Shown one piece after another: positions 1 to 7,732 of a stretch of DNA of 7,922 nt; position 1 is the stretch's first letter; every line of letters starts with the position of its first letter. Made by a program: the position numbers and the translations under genes. The stretch spans positions 1 to 7,922 of the forward strand of contig CAZHCK010000101.1 of NCBI GenBank assembly GCA_964530915.1. The letters run 5' to 3'. The stretch is from Cloacibacterium sp964530915 (lineage in GTDB: Bacteria > Bacteroidota > Bacteroidia > Flavobacteriales > Weeksellaceae). The notes below the pieces were generated by a model that did no database searches, was not told the origin of the DNA, and saw only the letters and a list, made by a program, of their open reading frames with translations.

Positions 1-3000
1 CTGTAAAATCAGAATCTAACAGACCATTGAAATCACTTTCAGATTCATTGAAAGGAAAACAAGGTCGTTTCCGTCAGAACTTATTAGGGAAAAGGGTAGA
101 CTACTCTGCACGTTCGGTAATTGTTGTTGGTCCTAACCTTCAACTTCACGAATGTGGTATCCCGAAAGATATGGCAGCAGAATTGTACAAACCATTTATC
201 ATTAGAAAACTAATTGAAAGAGGTATTGTAAAAACTGTAAAATCTGCTAAAAGAATTATTGATAGAAAAGAACCTGTAGTTTATGATATTCTAGAAAACG
301 TGATGAAAGGTCACCCTGTTCTTTTGAACAGAGCACCTACTTTGCACAGATTAGGTATCCAAGCTTTCCAACCAAAAATGATTGAAGGAAAAGCAATTCA
401 ACTTCACCCATTGGTAACTACAGCTTTCAACGCCGACTTTGATGGTGACCAAATGGCGGTTCACTTACCTCTTGGTCCAGAAGCTATTTTGGAAGCTCAA
501 TTGTTAATGCTTGGTTCACAAAATATCTTAAATCCAGCAAACGGTTCTCCTATTACTGTACCTTCTCAAGACATGGTTCTTGGTCTTTATTTCATGACTA
601 AAGAAGCTCATTCTACTGAAGATTACAAAGTAAAAGGCGAAGGTTTAGCTTTCTATTCTCCAGAAGAAGTCGAAATTGCTTATTCTGAAGGTCAAGTTTC
701 TCTTAATGCTAAAGTTAAATGTAGATTACCTCATAAAACTGAAGAAGGAGAAATAGTTACTAAACTTCAAGAAACTACTGTTGGTAGAATTTTATTTAAC
801 CAAATTGTTCCTAAACAAGTAGGTTATATTAATGAACTATTGACTAAAAAATCATTAAGAAACGTAATTGGTAAAATCTTAGCAGATACAGATTTCCCAA
901 CTACTGTTAAGTTCCTTGATGATATGAAAAATCTTGGTTATATGAACGCTTTCAAAGGCGGTCTATCTTTCTCACTGGCTGATATTGTAGTACCAGCAGA
1001 AAAGAAAACCATGATTGCTCAAGCGATTGAAACAGTAGACGAGATTAAAGGGAACTATAACATGGGTCTTATCACAGATACAGAACGTTATAACCAAGTA
1101 ATCGACGTTTGGACTAATACCAACGCTGGTCTTACTGAGATGATTATGAGCAGAATGAAATCTGACCAAGGTGGATTCAACTCTGTATACATGATGCTAG
1201 ATTCTGGAGCGAGGGGTTCTAAAGAACAGATTCGTCAGTTATCTGGTATGAGAGGTTTGATGGCAAAACCACAAAAAGCTGGTGCTGTAGGTGCAGAAAT
1301 TATCGAAAACCCAATTATTGCAAACTTTAAAGAAGGTTTATCAATTTTGGAATACTTTATTTCTACTCACGGTGCTCGTAAAGGTCTTGCGGATACCGCT
1401 CTTAAAACTGCGGATGCTGGTTACTTAACAAGAAGATTAGTAGACGTAGCTCAAGACGTAATCATTACAGAAGATGATTGTGGTACTTTAAGAGGTACAG
1501 AAGTAGCTGCATTGAAGAAAAATGACGAAATCGTAGAAAAACTATCAGAAAGAATTCTTGGTAGAGTTTCTCTTCACGACATCTATAATCCAGAAAACGA
1601 CGAAATTTTAGTTCACGCAGATGAGTTAATTAACGAAGAGCTTGCTAAAAAAGTAGAAGAAGCGGGTATAGAAACCGTAGAAGTTCGTTCACCATTAACT
1701 TGTGAAGCTAAAAAAGGTATCTGTGCAAAATGTTACGGTAGAAACCTAGCTACAGGTAAGATGATTCACATGGGAGAAGCTGTAGGGGTTATTGCAGCAC
1801 AATCAATTGGGGAACCAGGTACTCAGCTTACACTGAGAACTTTCCACCAAGGGGGAACTGCAGGAAACGTTTCAGAAAATCCTACTATCGTTGCTAAGAG
1901 AGATGGTATCGTAGAATTTGACGAATTAAGAACTATTATTTCTGAAGATGAAAACGGTAATGAAGCAGATATCGTAATTTCTCGTTCTACAGAATTCCGT
2001 TTAGTGGCAGATAATGCAGCTAGAACTCCATTAATGGTAGCAAACGTACCTTATGGTTCTGCACTTTCTGTAAAACCTGGTGATAAAGTGAAAAAAGGAG
2101 ATCTTATTGCAAAATGGGATCCATATAACGCGGTTATCATCGCAGAAACTGCTGGTAAAGTAGAATACGAAGATATTATTCAAGGGGTTTCTTTCCAATT
2201 AGAAATCGACGAACAAACAGGTTTCGAAGAAAAAGTAATCTCAGAATCTAGAAATAAGAAAGCCATTCCTACCTTGAAAGTGGTAGATTCTAAAGGAGTT
2301 GAGCAAAAAGCATACAACTTACCAGTAGGAGCCCACTTAATGGTAAATGATGGTGAAAAAATTAAGGCTGGTAAAGTCTTAATCAAGATTCCTAGAAAAT
2401 CTGCAAAAGCAGGGGATATTACAGGAGGTTTACCAAGAGTAACCGAATTATTCGAAGCGAGAAATCCTTCTAATCCTGCTGTAGTTACAGAAATTGACGG
2501 GGTAGTTTCTTATGGTAAAATTAAGAGAGGTAACCGTGAATTAATCGTAGAATCTAAAACTGGTGAGATTAAGAAATATTTAGTAAAACTTTCTAATCAA
2601 ATCTTAGTTCAAGAAAACGACTTCGTGAGAGCTGGTTCGCCACTTTCTGACGGTTCTGTAACACCAGATGATATCTTAAGAATTAAAGGTCCAACTGCTG
2701 TTCAAGAGTACTTAGTAAACGAAATTCAAGAAGTTTACCGTTTACAAGGGGTAAAAATTGACGATAAGCATTTCGAAATCATCGTAAGACAGATGATGAC
2801 TAAAGTAGAAATCGTAGACGGAGGTGATACCCAATTCCTTGAAAATAGCCTTGAACATAAATATGATTTCCTTGAAGAAAACAACAGAGTTTTCGGATTG
2901 AAAGTTGTAACTGAGCCAGGAGATTCTAAAATTTTCAAAGCTGGTCAAATGATTACTGCTAGAGAATTGAGAGACGAAAATTCTAAGCTGAAGAGAGAAG

Positions 3001-3284
3001 ATCTTCAATTAGTAGAAGTTCGTGAAGCACTTACCGCAACTGCAACACCTGTTTTACAAGGTATTACCAGAGCAGCTTTACAGACTAAGTCTTTCATGTC
3101 TGCAGCATCATTCCAAGAGACTACAAAAGTTCTAAACGAAGCAGCAGTGTCTGGTAAAGTAGATGAACTAAACGGTCTTAAAGAAAATGTAATCGTAGGT
3201 CACAGAATTCCTGCTGGTACAGGTCTTAAAGATTATCAAAGTGTAATCGTGGGTTCTAAAAAAGAATTCGAGGATTTAAATTAA
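1..3284 (+). CDS. rpoC: DNA-directed RNA polymerase subunit beta' (5'-truncated by window edge)
   Basis: This is the largest catalytic subunit of RNA polymerase. The reading frame is open from base 3 with no stop, and its first visible residues (VKSESNRPLKSLSDSLKGKQ) are already internal rpoC sequence. The TTG at 27 is therefore not a start, and roughly 330 N-terminal residues, including the first zinc site, lie outside the window. Visible landmarks in order are the Mg-binding loop NADFDGDQM at 429-455, the bridge helix at about 1203-1271 (SGARGSKEQIRQLSGMRG), and the second zinc site with Cys codons at 1479, 1701, 1722 and 1731 (all four present). The first half of the trigger loop is at 1770-1862 (QSIGEPGTQLTLRTFHQGG). 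About 180 codons of insertion follow (roughly 1863-2410), then ITGGLPRVTELFEAR, and the C-terminal segment SAASFQETTKVLNEAAVSGK. The stop is TAA at 3282-3284. No frameshift is visible and all catalytic elements present are intact. rpoB would be expected just upstream, outside the window. Confidence 0.99.
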   Translation, partial: VKSESNRPLKSLSDSLKGKQGRFRQNLLGKRVDYSARSVIVVGPNLQLHECGIPKDMAAELYKPFIIRKLIERGIVKTVKSAKRIIDRKEPVVYDILENVMKGHPVLLNRAPTLHRLGIQAFQPKMIEGKAIQLHPLVTTAFNADFDGDQMAVHLPLGPEAILEAQLLMLGSQNILNPANGSPITVPSQDMVLGLYFMTKEAHSTEDYKVKGEGLAFYSPEEVEIAYSEGQVSLNAKVKCRLPHKTEEGEIVTKLQETTVGRILFNQIVPKQVGYINELLTKKSLRNVIGKILADTDFPTTVKFLDDMKNLGYMNAFKGGLSFSLADIVVPAEKKTMIAQAIETVDEIKGNYNMGLITDTERYNQVIDVWTNTNAGLTEMIMSRMKSDQGGFNSVYMMLDSGARGSKEQIRQLSGMRGLMAKPQKAGAVGAEIIENPIIANFKEGLSILEYFISTHGARKGLADTALKTADAGYLTRRLVDVAQDVIITEDDCGTLRGTEVAALKKNDEIVEKLSERILGRVSLHDIYNPENDEILVHADELINEELAKKVEEAGIETVEVRSPLTCEAKKGICAKCYGRNLATGKMIHMGEAVGVIAAQSIGEPGTQLTLRTFHQGGTAGNVSENPTIVAKRDGIVEFDELRTIISEDENGNEADIVISRSTEFRLVADNAARTPLMVANVPYGSALSVKPGDKVKKGDLIAKWDPYNAVIIAETAGKVEYEDIIQGVSFQLEIDEQTGFEEKVISESRNKKAIPTLKVVDSKGVEQKAYNLPVGAHLMVNDGEKIKAGKVLIKIPRKSAKAGDITGGLPRVTELFEARNPSNPAVVTEIDGVVSYGKIKRGNRELIVESKTGEIKKYLVKLSNQILVQENDFVRAGSPLSDGSVTPDDILRIKGPTAVQEYLVNEIQEVYRLQGVKIDDKHFEIIVRQMMTKVEIVDGGDTQFLENSLEHKYDFLEENNRVFGLKVVTEPGDSKIFKAGQMITARELRDENSKLKREDLQLVEVREALTATATPVLQGITRAALQTKSFMSAASFQETTKVLNEAAVSGKVDELNGLKENVIVGHRIPAGTGLKDYQSVIVGSKKEFEDLN

Positions 3285-3293
3285 TATGAATGC

Positions 3294-3339
3294 AAGGTTT
3301 AAAGACAGTTTTACTGTTCTTTAAACCTTCTTTTTTTTT
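3294..3339 (+). terminator. Intrinsic terminator after rpoC
   Basis: The arm AAGGTTTAAAGACAGT (3294-3309), a TTT loop and the arm ACTGTTCTTTAAACCTT (3313-3329) form a 16-17 bp stem with one bulged base. A C and nine T follow (3331-3339). It starts 9 bases after the rpoC stop, so it should end most rpoBC transcripts. The DUF3467 gene would then depend on read-through or on its own promoter. Confidence 0.88.
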
Positions 3340-3374
3340 GAATGTAAAATATTAACTTATTAAAACTTATAAAA

Positions 3375-3677
3375 ATGGATAACAACCAAAACCAAGATCA
3401 AAACATCAATATTCAATTAAACGAAATGGTAGCAGCTGGTGCTTATTGCAACCTTGCGTTAGTAAACCACTCTCCATCTGAGTTTGTATTAGATTTCATT
3501 CAATTAATGCCAGGAGTTCAACAAGCTCAAGTAAGAAGCAGAGTAATCCTTGCTCCTCTTCACGCAAAAAGAGTTTTAGCTGCTCTTCAACAAAATATCC
3601 AAAACTATGAAGCTCAATTCGGAGAAATCAAAGAAGTTGAACCTTTCGTAGTAGGTGCTGGTAATGCTCAAGCATAA
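3375..3677 (+). CDS. DUF3467 domain protein, conserved rpoC neighbour
   Basis: This is a small, soluble-looking protein of 100 residues with no signal peptide, membrane segment or cysteine cluster (one Cys, residue 25). A Gln/Asn-rich N-terminal tail (residues 2-12) leads into the family core at about 13-86, which carries the segments EMVAAGAYCNLALVNHSPSE, FVLDFIQLMPGV, VRSRVILAPLHAKRVLAAL and NYEAQFGEIK. I recognise these as the DUF3467 pattern. The function is unknown to me. The family is small and often sits next to rpoC in Bacteroidota, so a link with RNA polymerase or nucleic acid is a reasonable guess only. The ATG at 3375 is preceded by an A-rich stretch (TTATAAAA) and no Shine-Dalgarno, normal for this phylum. 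I find no clear TAnnTTTG box in the 90-base gap after rpoC. A strong terminator follows, so the gene is bracketed by hairpins on both sides. Confidence 0.93.
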   Translation: MDNNQNQDQNINIQLNEMVAAGAYCNLALVNHSPSEFVLDFIQLMPGVQQAQVRSRVILAPLHAKRVLAALQQNIQNYEAQFGEIKEVEPFVVGAGNAQA

Positions 3678-3700
3678 TCAAAACTTAATAAAATATTCTA

Positions 3701-3736
3701 AATCCTAGTCATTTTAAAATGGCTAGGATTTTTTTT
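3701..3736 (+). terminator. Intrinsic terminator after the DUF3467 gene
   Basis: AATCCTAGTCATTTT (3701-3715) and AAAATGGCTAGGATT (3716-3730) are complementary over all 15 positions, one of them a G-U pair. In RNA the innermost A-U pairs would open to form the loop. The stem runs into eight T at 3729-3736. It separates the DUF3467 gene from the phosphodiesterase gene downstream. Confidence 0.92.
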
Positions 3737-3747
3737 GAAAAAACGTG

Positions 3748-3755
3748 TATTTTTG
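3748..3755 (+). promoter_or_regulatory. Putative -7 promoter box of the phosphodiesterase gene
   Basis: TATTTTTG fits the Bacteroidota -7 consensus TAnnTTTG exactly and lies 16 bases before the chosen ATG. A transcript starting a few bases downstream would have a leader of only about 10 nt. No TTTG at the usual -33 distance is evident: the nearest TTTG (3734-3737) is only 10 bases upstream and belongs to the terminator T-run. Such boxes also arise by chance in AT-rich gaps. Confidence 0.55.
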
Positions 3756-3771
3756 TAACAAATCATCTGCA

Positions 3772-5049
3772 ATGAAAAAAATATTTTCGGGTTTCACTAT
3801 TTTTCTGTTTTCTCTTTTTTTTGCTCAACATAATCTCGCGGTAGATACTGCCCAAGTTATTACTCCTAATAGATTTAATTCCGCAGAAGCACTAGAAAAA
3901 CCTTATCTCATTTTTATTTCTGCAGACGGTTACAGATATGATTACACCGAAAAATATAATGCCAAAAATCTTCAAAAATTTTCAAATGAAGGCGTAAAAG
4001 CAAAAGCCATGTTGCCAAGTTACCCAAGCATTACTTTCCCGAATCATTGGTCTATTATTACAGGTTTATATCCTTCTCATCATGGTTTGGTAGATAATTT
4101 CTTCTATGATTATTCCAGAAAAGAAGCGTATGCAATGAATAAAAAAGAAAATGCAGAAGATGGTTCTTGGTACGGCGGAATTCCGCTTTGGAGTTTGGCA
4201 GAGCAACAAGGAATGGTTACCGCTTCTCTACAATGGGTTGGTTCTGCAAGTGATGCTGGAAAAACAAGACCAACTTACTATTATCACTACCACGAAAAAT
4301 TTACACCAGAAGAAAAAATTAATAAAGTAGTGAATTGGTTAAAATTGCCAGAAAATGTTCGTCCGCACTTTATTTCGCTGTATTTTCCAGAAGTAGATGG
4401 AGCCGGTCACCGATTTGGACCAGAATCTCCAGAAGCCGAAAAATCTGTACAATTGGTAGACAACGCCATCGGAAATTTGGTGGAAAAAGTGAATAAATTG
4501 GGTTTGAAAAACGTGAATTTTATCTTCGTTTCAGACCACGGAATGATTAAAGTTGATAAAGAAAATCCGCTTTCTATTCCAGAAATCCTTCTCAATAAAG
4601 AAAGATTTGATATTTATAATTCTCAAACCTTATTCAGAGTGGTGGTTAAAAATCTAGATGAGGTAAAATCGGCATATCGTGAATTGAATAACTCAAAAAC
4701 TGAAGATTACCAAGTTTTTTTGACCAAAAAATTTCCTAGAAAACTGCATTATAGAACAAAAGATGACAAATATAGCCGTATCGGTCAGATTTTATTAGTT
4801 CCATATGCACCAAAAATATTTTTAGAAAAAGGAAAATCTACTTCTGCAGGAAAACATGGCTACAATCCTAGAAAAACCCCAGAAATGAAAGCCGCTTTTT
4901 ACGCTTGGGGAAATGTTTTCAGAAACCAAACAGAAATCAATGAATTTCAGAATGTGAGCGTTTATCCTTTGGTTGCAGAAATTCTCGGTTTAAAAATTTC
5001 AGAACCTATTGATGGAAAACTTTCAGAGGTTAAAAAAGCTTTGAAATAA
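3772..5049 (+). CDS. Secreted nucleotide pyrophosphatase/phosphodiesterase (NPP-type, alkaline phosphatase superfamily)
   Basis: This is a 425-residue hydrolase of the type I phosphodiesterase/nucleotide pyrophosphatase family, which cleaves phosphodiester or pyrophosphate bonds of nucleotides using two zinc ions. I take the ATG at 3772 as the start. An in-frame GTG at 3745 would place nine residues over the -7 box and in front of a clean signal peptide. Residues 1-18 (MKKIFSGFTIFLFSLFFA) are that signal peptide, followed by Gln19, with no lipobox Cys, so the product is periplasmic or exported. The metal and catalytic set looks complete: Asp52 (SADGYR), nucleophile Thr88 and nearby Asn91 (ITFPNH), Asn109 (VDNFFYD), Asp209 and His213 (EVDGAGHRFGP), Asp255 and His256 (SDHGM), and His362 (GKHGYN). 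Length fits single-domain bacterial NPPs. Exact substrate (nucleotide, nucleotide-sugar or phospholipid head group) cannot be read from sequence. It converges on the amylase gene with a 1-base gap. Confidence 0.93.
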   Translation: MKKIFSGFTIFLFSLFFAQHNLAVDTAQVITPNRFNSAEALEKPYLIFISADGYRYDYTEKYNAKNLQKFSNEGVKAKAMLPSYPSITFPNHWSIITGLYPSHHGLVDNFFYDYSRKEAYAMNKKENAEDGSWYGGIPLWSLAEQQGMVTASLQWVGSASDAGKTRPTYYYHYHEKFTPEEKINKVVNWLKLPENVRPHFISLYFPEVDGAGHRFGPESPEAEKSVQLVDNAIGNLVEKVNKLGLKNVNFIFVSDHGMIKVDKENPLSIPEILLNKERFDIYNSQTLFRVVVKNLDEVKSAYRELNNSKTEDYQVFLTKKFPRKLHYRTKDDKYSRIGQILLVPYAPKIFLEKGKSTSAGKHGYNPRKTPEMKAAFYAWGNVFRNQTEINEFQNVSVYPLVAEILGLKISEPIDGKLSEVKKALK

Positions 5050-5050
5050 A

Positions 5051-6529
5051 TTATTCAGGAACCCAAACGCTTACATTTCCTGCGGGAACGGTAAAATTTC
5101 CCCAGCCATTTTCATCAATTTGAACAGAATGTTCGAATCTTCCTAATGCGTCATAAAAAAACTGACCAGCATATTGCGTTCCCATTTCCATAGGTTTTTC
5201 GTATTGGTCTTTATTGCTGATGACTACTGCACAACCTTTATGTTCGCTATCGCCTTCTCGAGTCCAACCGATGCAATTAGCATCTTCGAAATAATCTCTT
5301 TGCATTCCGTAAGCATTATTTTTTCTCAATTTCAAAAGTTCTTCAATTTGGTCTACTTTTTCTAAGAAAATTTCGTGTTCATTGCCATCATTGCCATAAT
5401 CTTTGTAAGTTGTTCCAAATAAATCTGGGTAAAAAACACAAGGAAAACCTTCTTGTCTTAAAAGAATTAAGGCATAAGCAATGGCTTTAAACCAAGGCTC
5501 TACAGGAGCTTCTAAAGCTTGCAAAGGTTGTGTGTCATGGTTGTCAGTAACGGTAACAGCTAAATTTGGTTGAGATTGAACCAAAGTGTTGTCAAAAATT
5601 GTACGCAAGTCAAATTCGCTTCCCGATTGTGAAGCAGTATGCAAATTATGATGCAAAGAAGCGTCAAAAAGGCTCATACAACCTTCGGTTTCTTCAATAT
5701 ATTTTTCTAAAAGTGGTAATTCACCGGGAGCCCAAAATTCTCCCACTGCAAAGAGGTTTTTACCAGTATTGGCTCGTAATAACTGAAGCCATTCTTTATA
5801 AAATTCTGGCGATTGATGTTTCACGGCATCTAAACGAACGCCTTCAAAACCGACGGTTTCATGATACCATTTTCCCCAATAATTAAGTTCTTCTCTTACA
5901 TGAGGATTGCGATGTTCGATGTCATTGTACATCAAAAAATCGTAATTTCCTTTTTCATCGCTGGTCATTTCTTCCCAACCATCGCCATGTTCGGTAATAA
6001 TTTGATAAATGAAATCTCCTTCTTCACCTTCGGCAAAATCTACGCCTGTAAAACAAGTGAAATTCCACTCGAAATCTGAATATTTTTTATTTCTTCCCGG
6101 AAAAGTAAATTTAGTGTAACTTTCTATTTCAAAAGGTTCAGAAATGAAATTTTGTCGATTGTTTGGGTCTACTTTGTACACTTGGAAACGTTCTTTTTCA
6201 TCACCGCCAGCTTTGTGATTCAGCACAATATCTACAATTGTTCCAATTCCTTTTTCACGAAGTGCATTTATGGCAGAAATATATTGTTTCTTGGTTCCAT
6301 ATTTGGTAGGAATTACTTCTTTTTGGTCAAATTCTCCCAAATCAAATAAATCATAAGGATCGTAACCTACAGAAAATCCGCCACCATTAGCTTTGTAAGC
6401 AGGTGGTAACCAAACCATTGTAATGCCAAGTTCTGCTAAATATTCTGCGCTATGTTGTACTTCTTCCCAAAGTTTTCCATCGCCTTCTGTGTACCAATGG
6501 AAATATTGAATCATAGTTCCGTTCATCAT
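5051..6529 (-). CDS. Cytoplasmic-type alpha-amylase, GH13 family (subfamily 5-like)
   Basis: This endo-acting enzyme hydrolyses alpha-1,4-glucan bonds in starch, glycogen or maltodextrin. The 492 residues begin MMNGTMIQYFHWYTEGDGKL with no signal peptide, which, with a length close to that of E. coli AmyA, suggests a cytoplasmic enzyme acting on stored or imported glucan. The (beta/alpha)8 barrel motifs are in order: DIVLNH (100-105), GFEGVRLDAVKH with nucleophile Asp234, FAVGEFW with acid/base Glu264, and VTDNHDTQP with the stabilising Asp332. GFSVGYDPYDLFDLGEF (51-67) is the usual early barrel segment. The C-terminal beta-sandwich ends in NVSVWVPE. Two ATG codons are adjacent at the start (6527-6529 and 6524-6526), and which one is used cannot be told. 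dinB lies 75 bases upstream on the same strand, but a -7 box in the gap suggests separate transcription. No transporter or other glycan gene is nearby, so physiological context is missing. Confidence 0.95.
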   Translation of the reverse strand: MMNGTMIQYFHWYTEGDGKLWEEVQHSAEYLAELGITMVWLPPAYKANGGGFSVGYDPYDLFDLGEFDQKEVIPTKYGTKKQYISAINALREKGIGTIVDIVLNHKAGGDEKERFQVYKVDPNNRQNFISEPFEIESYTKFTFPGRNKKYSDFEWNFTCFTGVDFAEGEEGDFIYQIITEHGDGWEEMTSDEKGNYDFLMYNDIEHRNPHVREELNYWGKWYHETVGFEGVRLDAVKHQSPEFYKEWLQLLRANTGKNLFAVGEFWAPGELPLLEKYIEETEGCMSLFDASLHHNLHTASQSGSEFDLRTIFDNTLVQSQPNLAVTVTDNHDTQPLQALEAPVEPWFKAIAYALILLRQEGFPCVFYPDLFGTTYKDYGNDGNEHEIFLEKVDQIEELLKLRKNNAYGMQRDYFEDANCIGWTREGDSEHKGCAVVISNKDQYEKPMEMGTQYAGQFFYDALGRFEHSVQIDENGWGNFTVPAGNVSVWVPE

Positions 6530-6546
6530 TTCTGTTTTTAATGTTG

Positions 6547-6554
6547 CAAAATTA
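6547..6554 (-). promoter_or_regulatory. Putative -7 promoter box of the amylase gene
   Basis: Read on the - strand, this is TAATTTTG, an exact TAnnTTTG match 17 bases before the first ATG of the amylase gene. It lies in the 75-base gap downstream of dinB. No convincing TTTG is seen at the -33 distance. Confidence 0.5.
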
Positions 6555-6604
6555 AAACGATGAACAGAAATTAATTTACAGATTTTCAGGGAATTATTTT
6601 ATAA

Positions 6605-7696
6605 TTATTCGTTTTCGAATTCTTCAAAAGGAATTTTGAGTTGTACAGAAATCTGTTTTTTCTCTTCTGTGTTGAGGTTAGAAAGCGATAAACCTAACAA
6701 ACGGATAGCTTTATTATAAGGTCTTAGTTCCCAAAGTTTCTGAGCAGTTTCGTAGAAATCTTCAGCGTTTTCATAATAGACTTCTTGGGTTTTGCTTCGG
6801 GTGTATTGAGAAAAATCCTTGTATTTTATTTTTAAAGTCAAGGTTTTGCCTTTAATTTCTCTTTTCGAAAGTCTAGATTCTAGTTCTTCGCTTAGCGACT
6901 TGAGTTTTTGGTGAAGTTCTTCATCTTCGTTGATATCATCCCAAAAAGTATGTTCTACACCTACACTTTTTTGAATTCGGTGAGGTTTTACTTCACCGTG
7001 ATGAATTCCACGAACCACATTGTAATAATAAATCCCAGATTTCCCGAAAAGTCTTGCCAGTTCTTCCAGCGATTTTGCTTTCAAATCTTTGCCTTTGAAA
7101 ATCTGTAAACTGTACATTTTATTGGCGGTAACTTTTCCTATTCCGTAGAATTTTTCAATCGGAAGTTCTTCTAAAAAATCTAAAATTTGAGTTGGATGAA
7201 TGGTTTTTTGTCCGTTTGGTTTATTGATATCCGAAGCTACTTTGGCCAAAAATTTATTCACCGAAATTCCCGCAGAAGCAGTGAGTCCTGTTTCATCAAG
7301 AATTTTTTGCCGAATTTCTCTTGCAATCTCATTGGCAGACTCTATATTTTTCTTGTTTTCGGTAACATCTAAATAAGCTTCGTCTAGAGAAAGCGGTTCT
7401 ACCAAATCGGTATATTCATGAAAAATTTCTCTGATTTTTTGCGAAATTTCTTTGTAACGATGAAATCTTGGCTTTACAAAAATAAGTTGCGGACATTTTT
7501 CTTTGGCAATTTTGCTCGACATTGCAGAACGAACGCCAAATTTTCGGGCTTCGTAACTTGCAGCTGCTACTACACCTCTGTGTTCACCGCCTACTGCAAT
7601 GGGTTTTCCTTTGAGTTCAGGCTGGTCATGCTGTTCCACAGAAGCGTAAAACGCATCCATATCTACATGTATGATTTTTCTCTGGGGAATTTGCAT
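6605..7696 (-). CDS. dinB: DNA polymerase IV (Y-family translesion polymerase)
   Basis: This error-prone polymerase copies past damaged template bases and works with the replication clamp. I choose the ATG at 7696 (363 residues, MQIPQRKIIHVDMDAFYASV). The in-frame TTG at 7702 lies inside a -7-like box, and a later Met13 start would lose catalytic Asp12. The palm carries VDMDAFYASVE (Asp12, steric-gate position Tyr17) and SLDEAYLD (catalytic Asp105 and Glu106). The thumb has a helix-hairpin-helix-like YGIGKVTANKM (184-194). The little-finger domain covers about residues 240-340, beginning near SVGVEHTFWDDI. The C-terminal tail contains QLKIPF (352-357), which fits a Q-x-x-L/I-x-F beta-clamp-binding motif. 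Length is typical and no key residue is missing. No E. coli-type LexA box (CTG-N10-CAG) is seen upstream, so damage induction cannot be inferred. The gene follows the small transcription unit on the same strand. Confidence 0.97.
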   Translation of the reverse strand: MQIPQRKIIHVDMDAFYASVEQHDQPELKGKPIAVGGEHRGVVAAASYEARKFGVRSAMSSKIAKEKCPQLIFVKPRFHRYKEISQKIREIFHEYTDLVEPLSLDEAYLDVTENKKNIESANEIAREIRQKILDETGLTASAGISVNKFLAKVASDINKPNGQKTIHPTQILDFLEELPIEKFYGIGKVTANKMYSLQIFKGKDLKAKSLEELARLFGKSGIYYYNVVRGIHHGEVKPHRIQKSVGVEHTFWDDINEDEELHQKLKSLSEELESRLSKREIKGKTLTLKIKYKDFSQYTRSKTQEVYYENAEDFYETAQKLWELRPYNKAIRLLGLSLSNLNTEEKKQISVQLKIPFEEFENE

Positions 7697-7699
7697 ACA

Positions 7700-7707
7700 C
7701 AAAGGTA
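7700..7707 (-). promoter_or_regulatory. Possible -7 promoter box immediately before dinB
   Basis: The - strand reads TACCTTTG, an exact TAnnTTTG match, ending only 3 bases before the dinB ATG. If it is functional, transcription would begin at or next to the start codon, giving a leaderless or almost leaderless mRNA. It has no evident -33 partner and could be coincidental. Confidence 0.4.
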
Positions 7708-7732
7708 AGGAATTGGGGATTTTAGAATGAAT

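Noticed and set aside
27..29. TTG at 27 as the start of a 1085-residue protein
   Set aside because: The frame is open to the window edge and the residues before it are conserved rpoC sequence, so the gene begins outside the window.
3337..3374. A -33/-7 promoter for the DUF3467 gene using TTTG at 3337-3340
   Set aside because: No TAnnTTTG box follows at a suitable distance, and the TTTG is part of the terminator T-run.
3745..3771. GTG at 3745 as the phosphodiesterase start
   Set aside because: It overlaps the -7 box and would add nine residues in front of a clean signal peptide. ATG 3772 is better.
5566..5886. 106-codon + strand open frame opposite the amylase gene
   Set aside because: It lies wholly antisense to a gene with complete GH13 motifs and has no recognisable domain or start signal.
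6592..6606. Inverted repeat AATTAT-TTT-ATAATT at the dinB stop as a terminator
   Set aside because: The stem is only six A-T pairs with no following T-run on the - strand, so it is probably chance in AT-rich DNA.
7697..7702. TTG at 7702 as the dinB start
   Set aside because: It adds only two residues (Met-Cys) before an ATG and lies inside a TAnnTTTG box.
7418..7708. 96-codon + strand open frame opposite dinB
   Set aside because: It is antisense to the catalytic region of dinB, with low-complexity Phe-rich content typical of a shadow frame.
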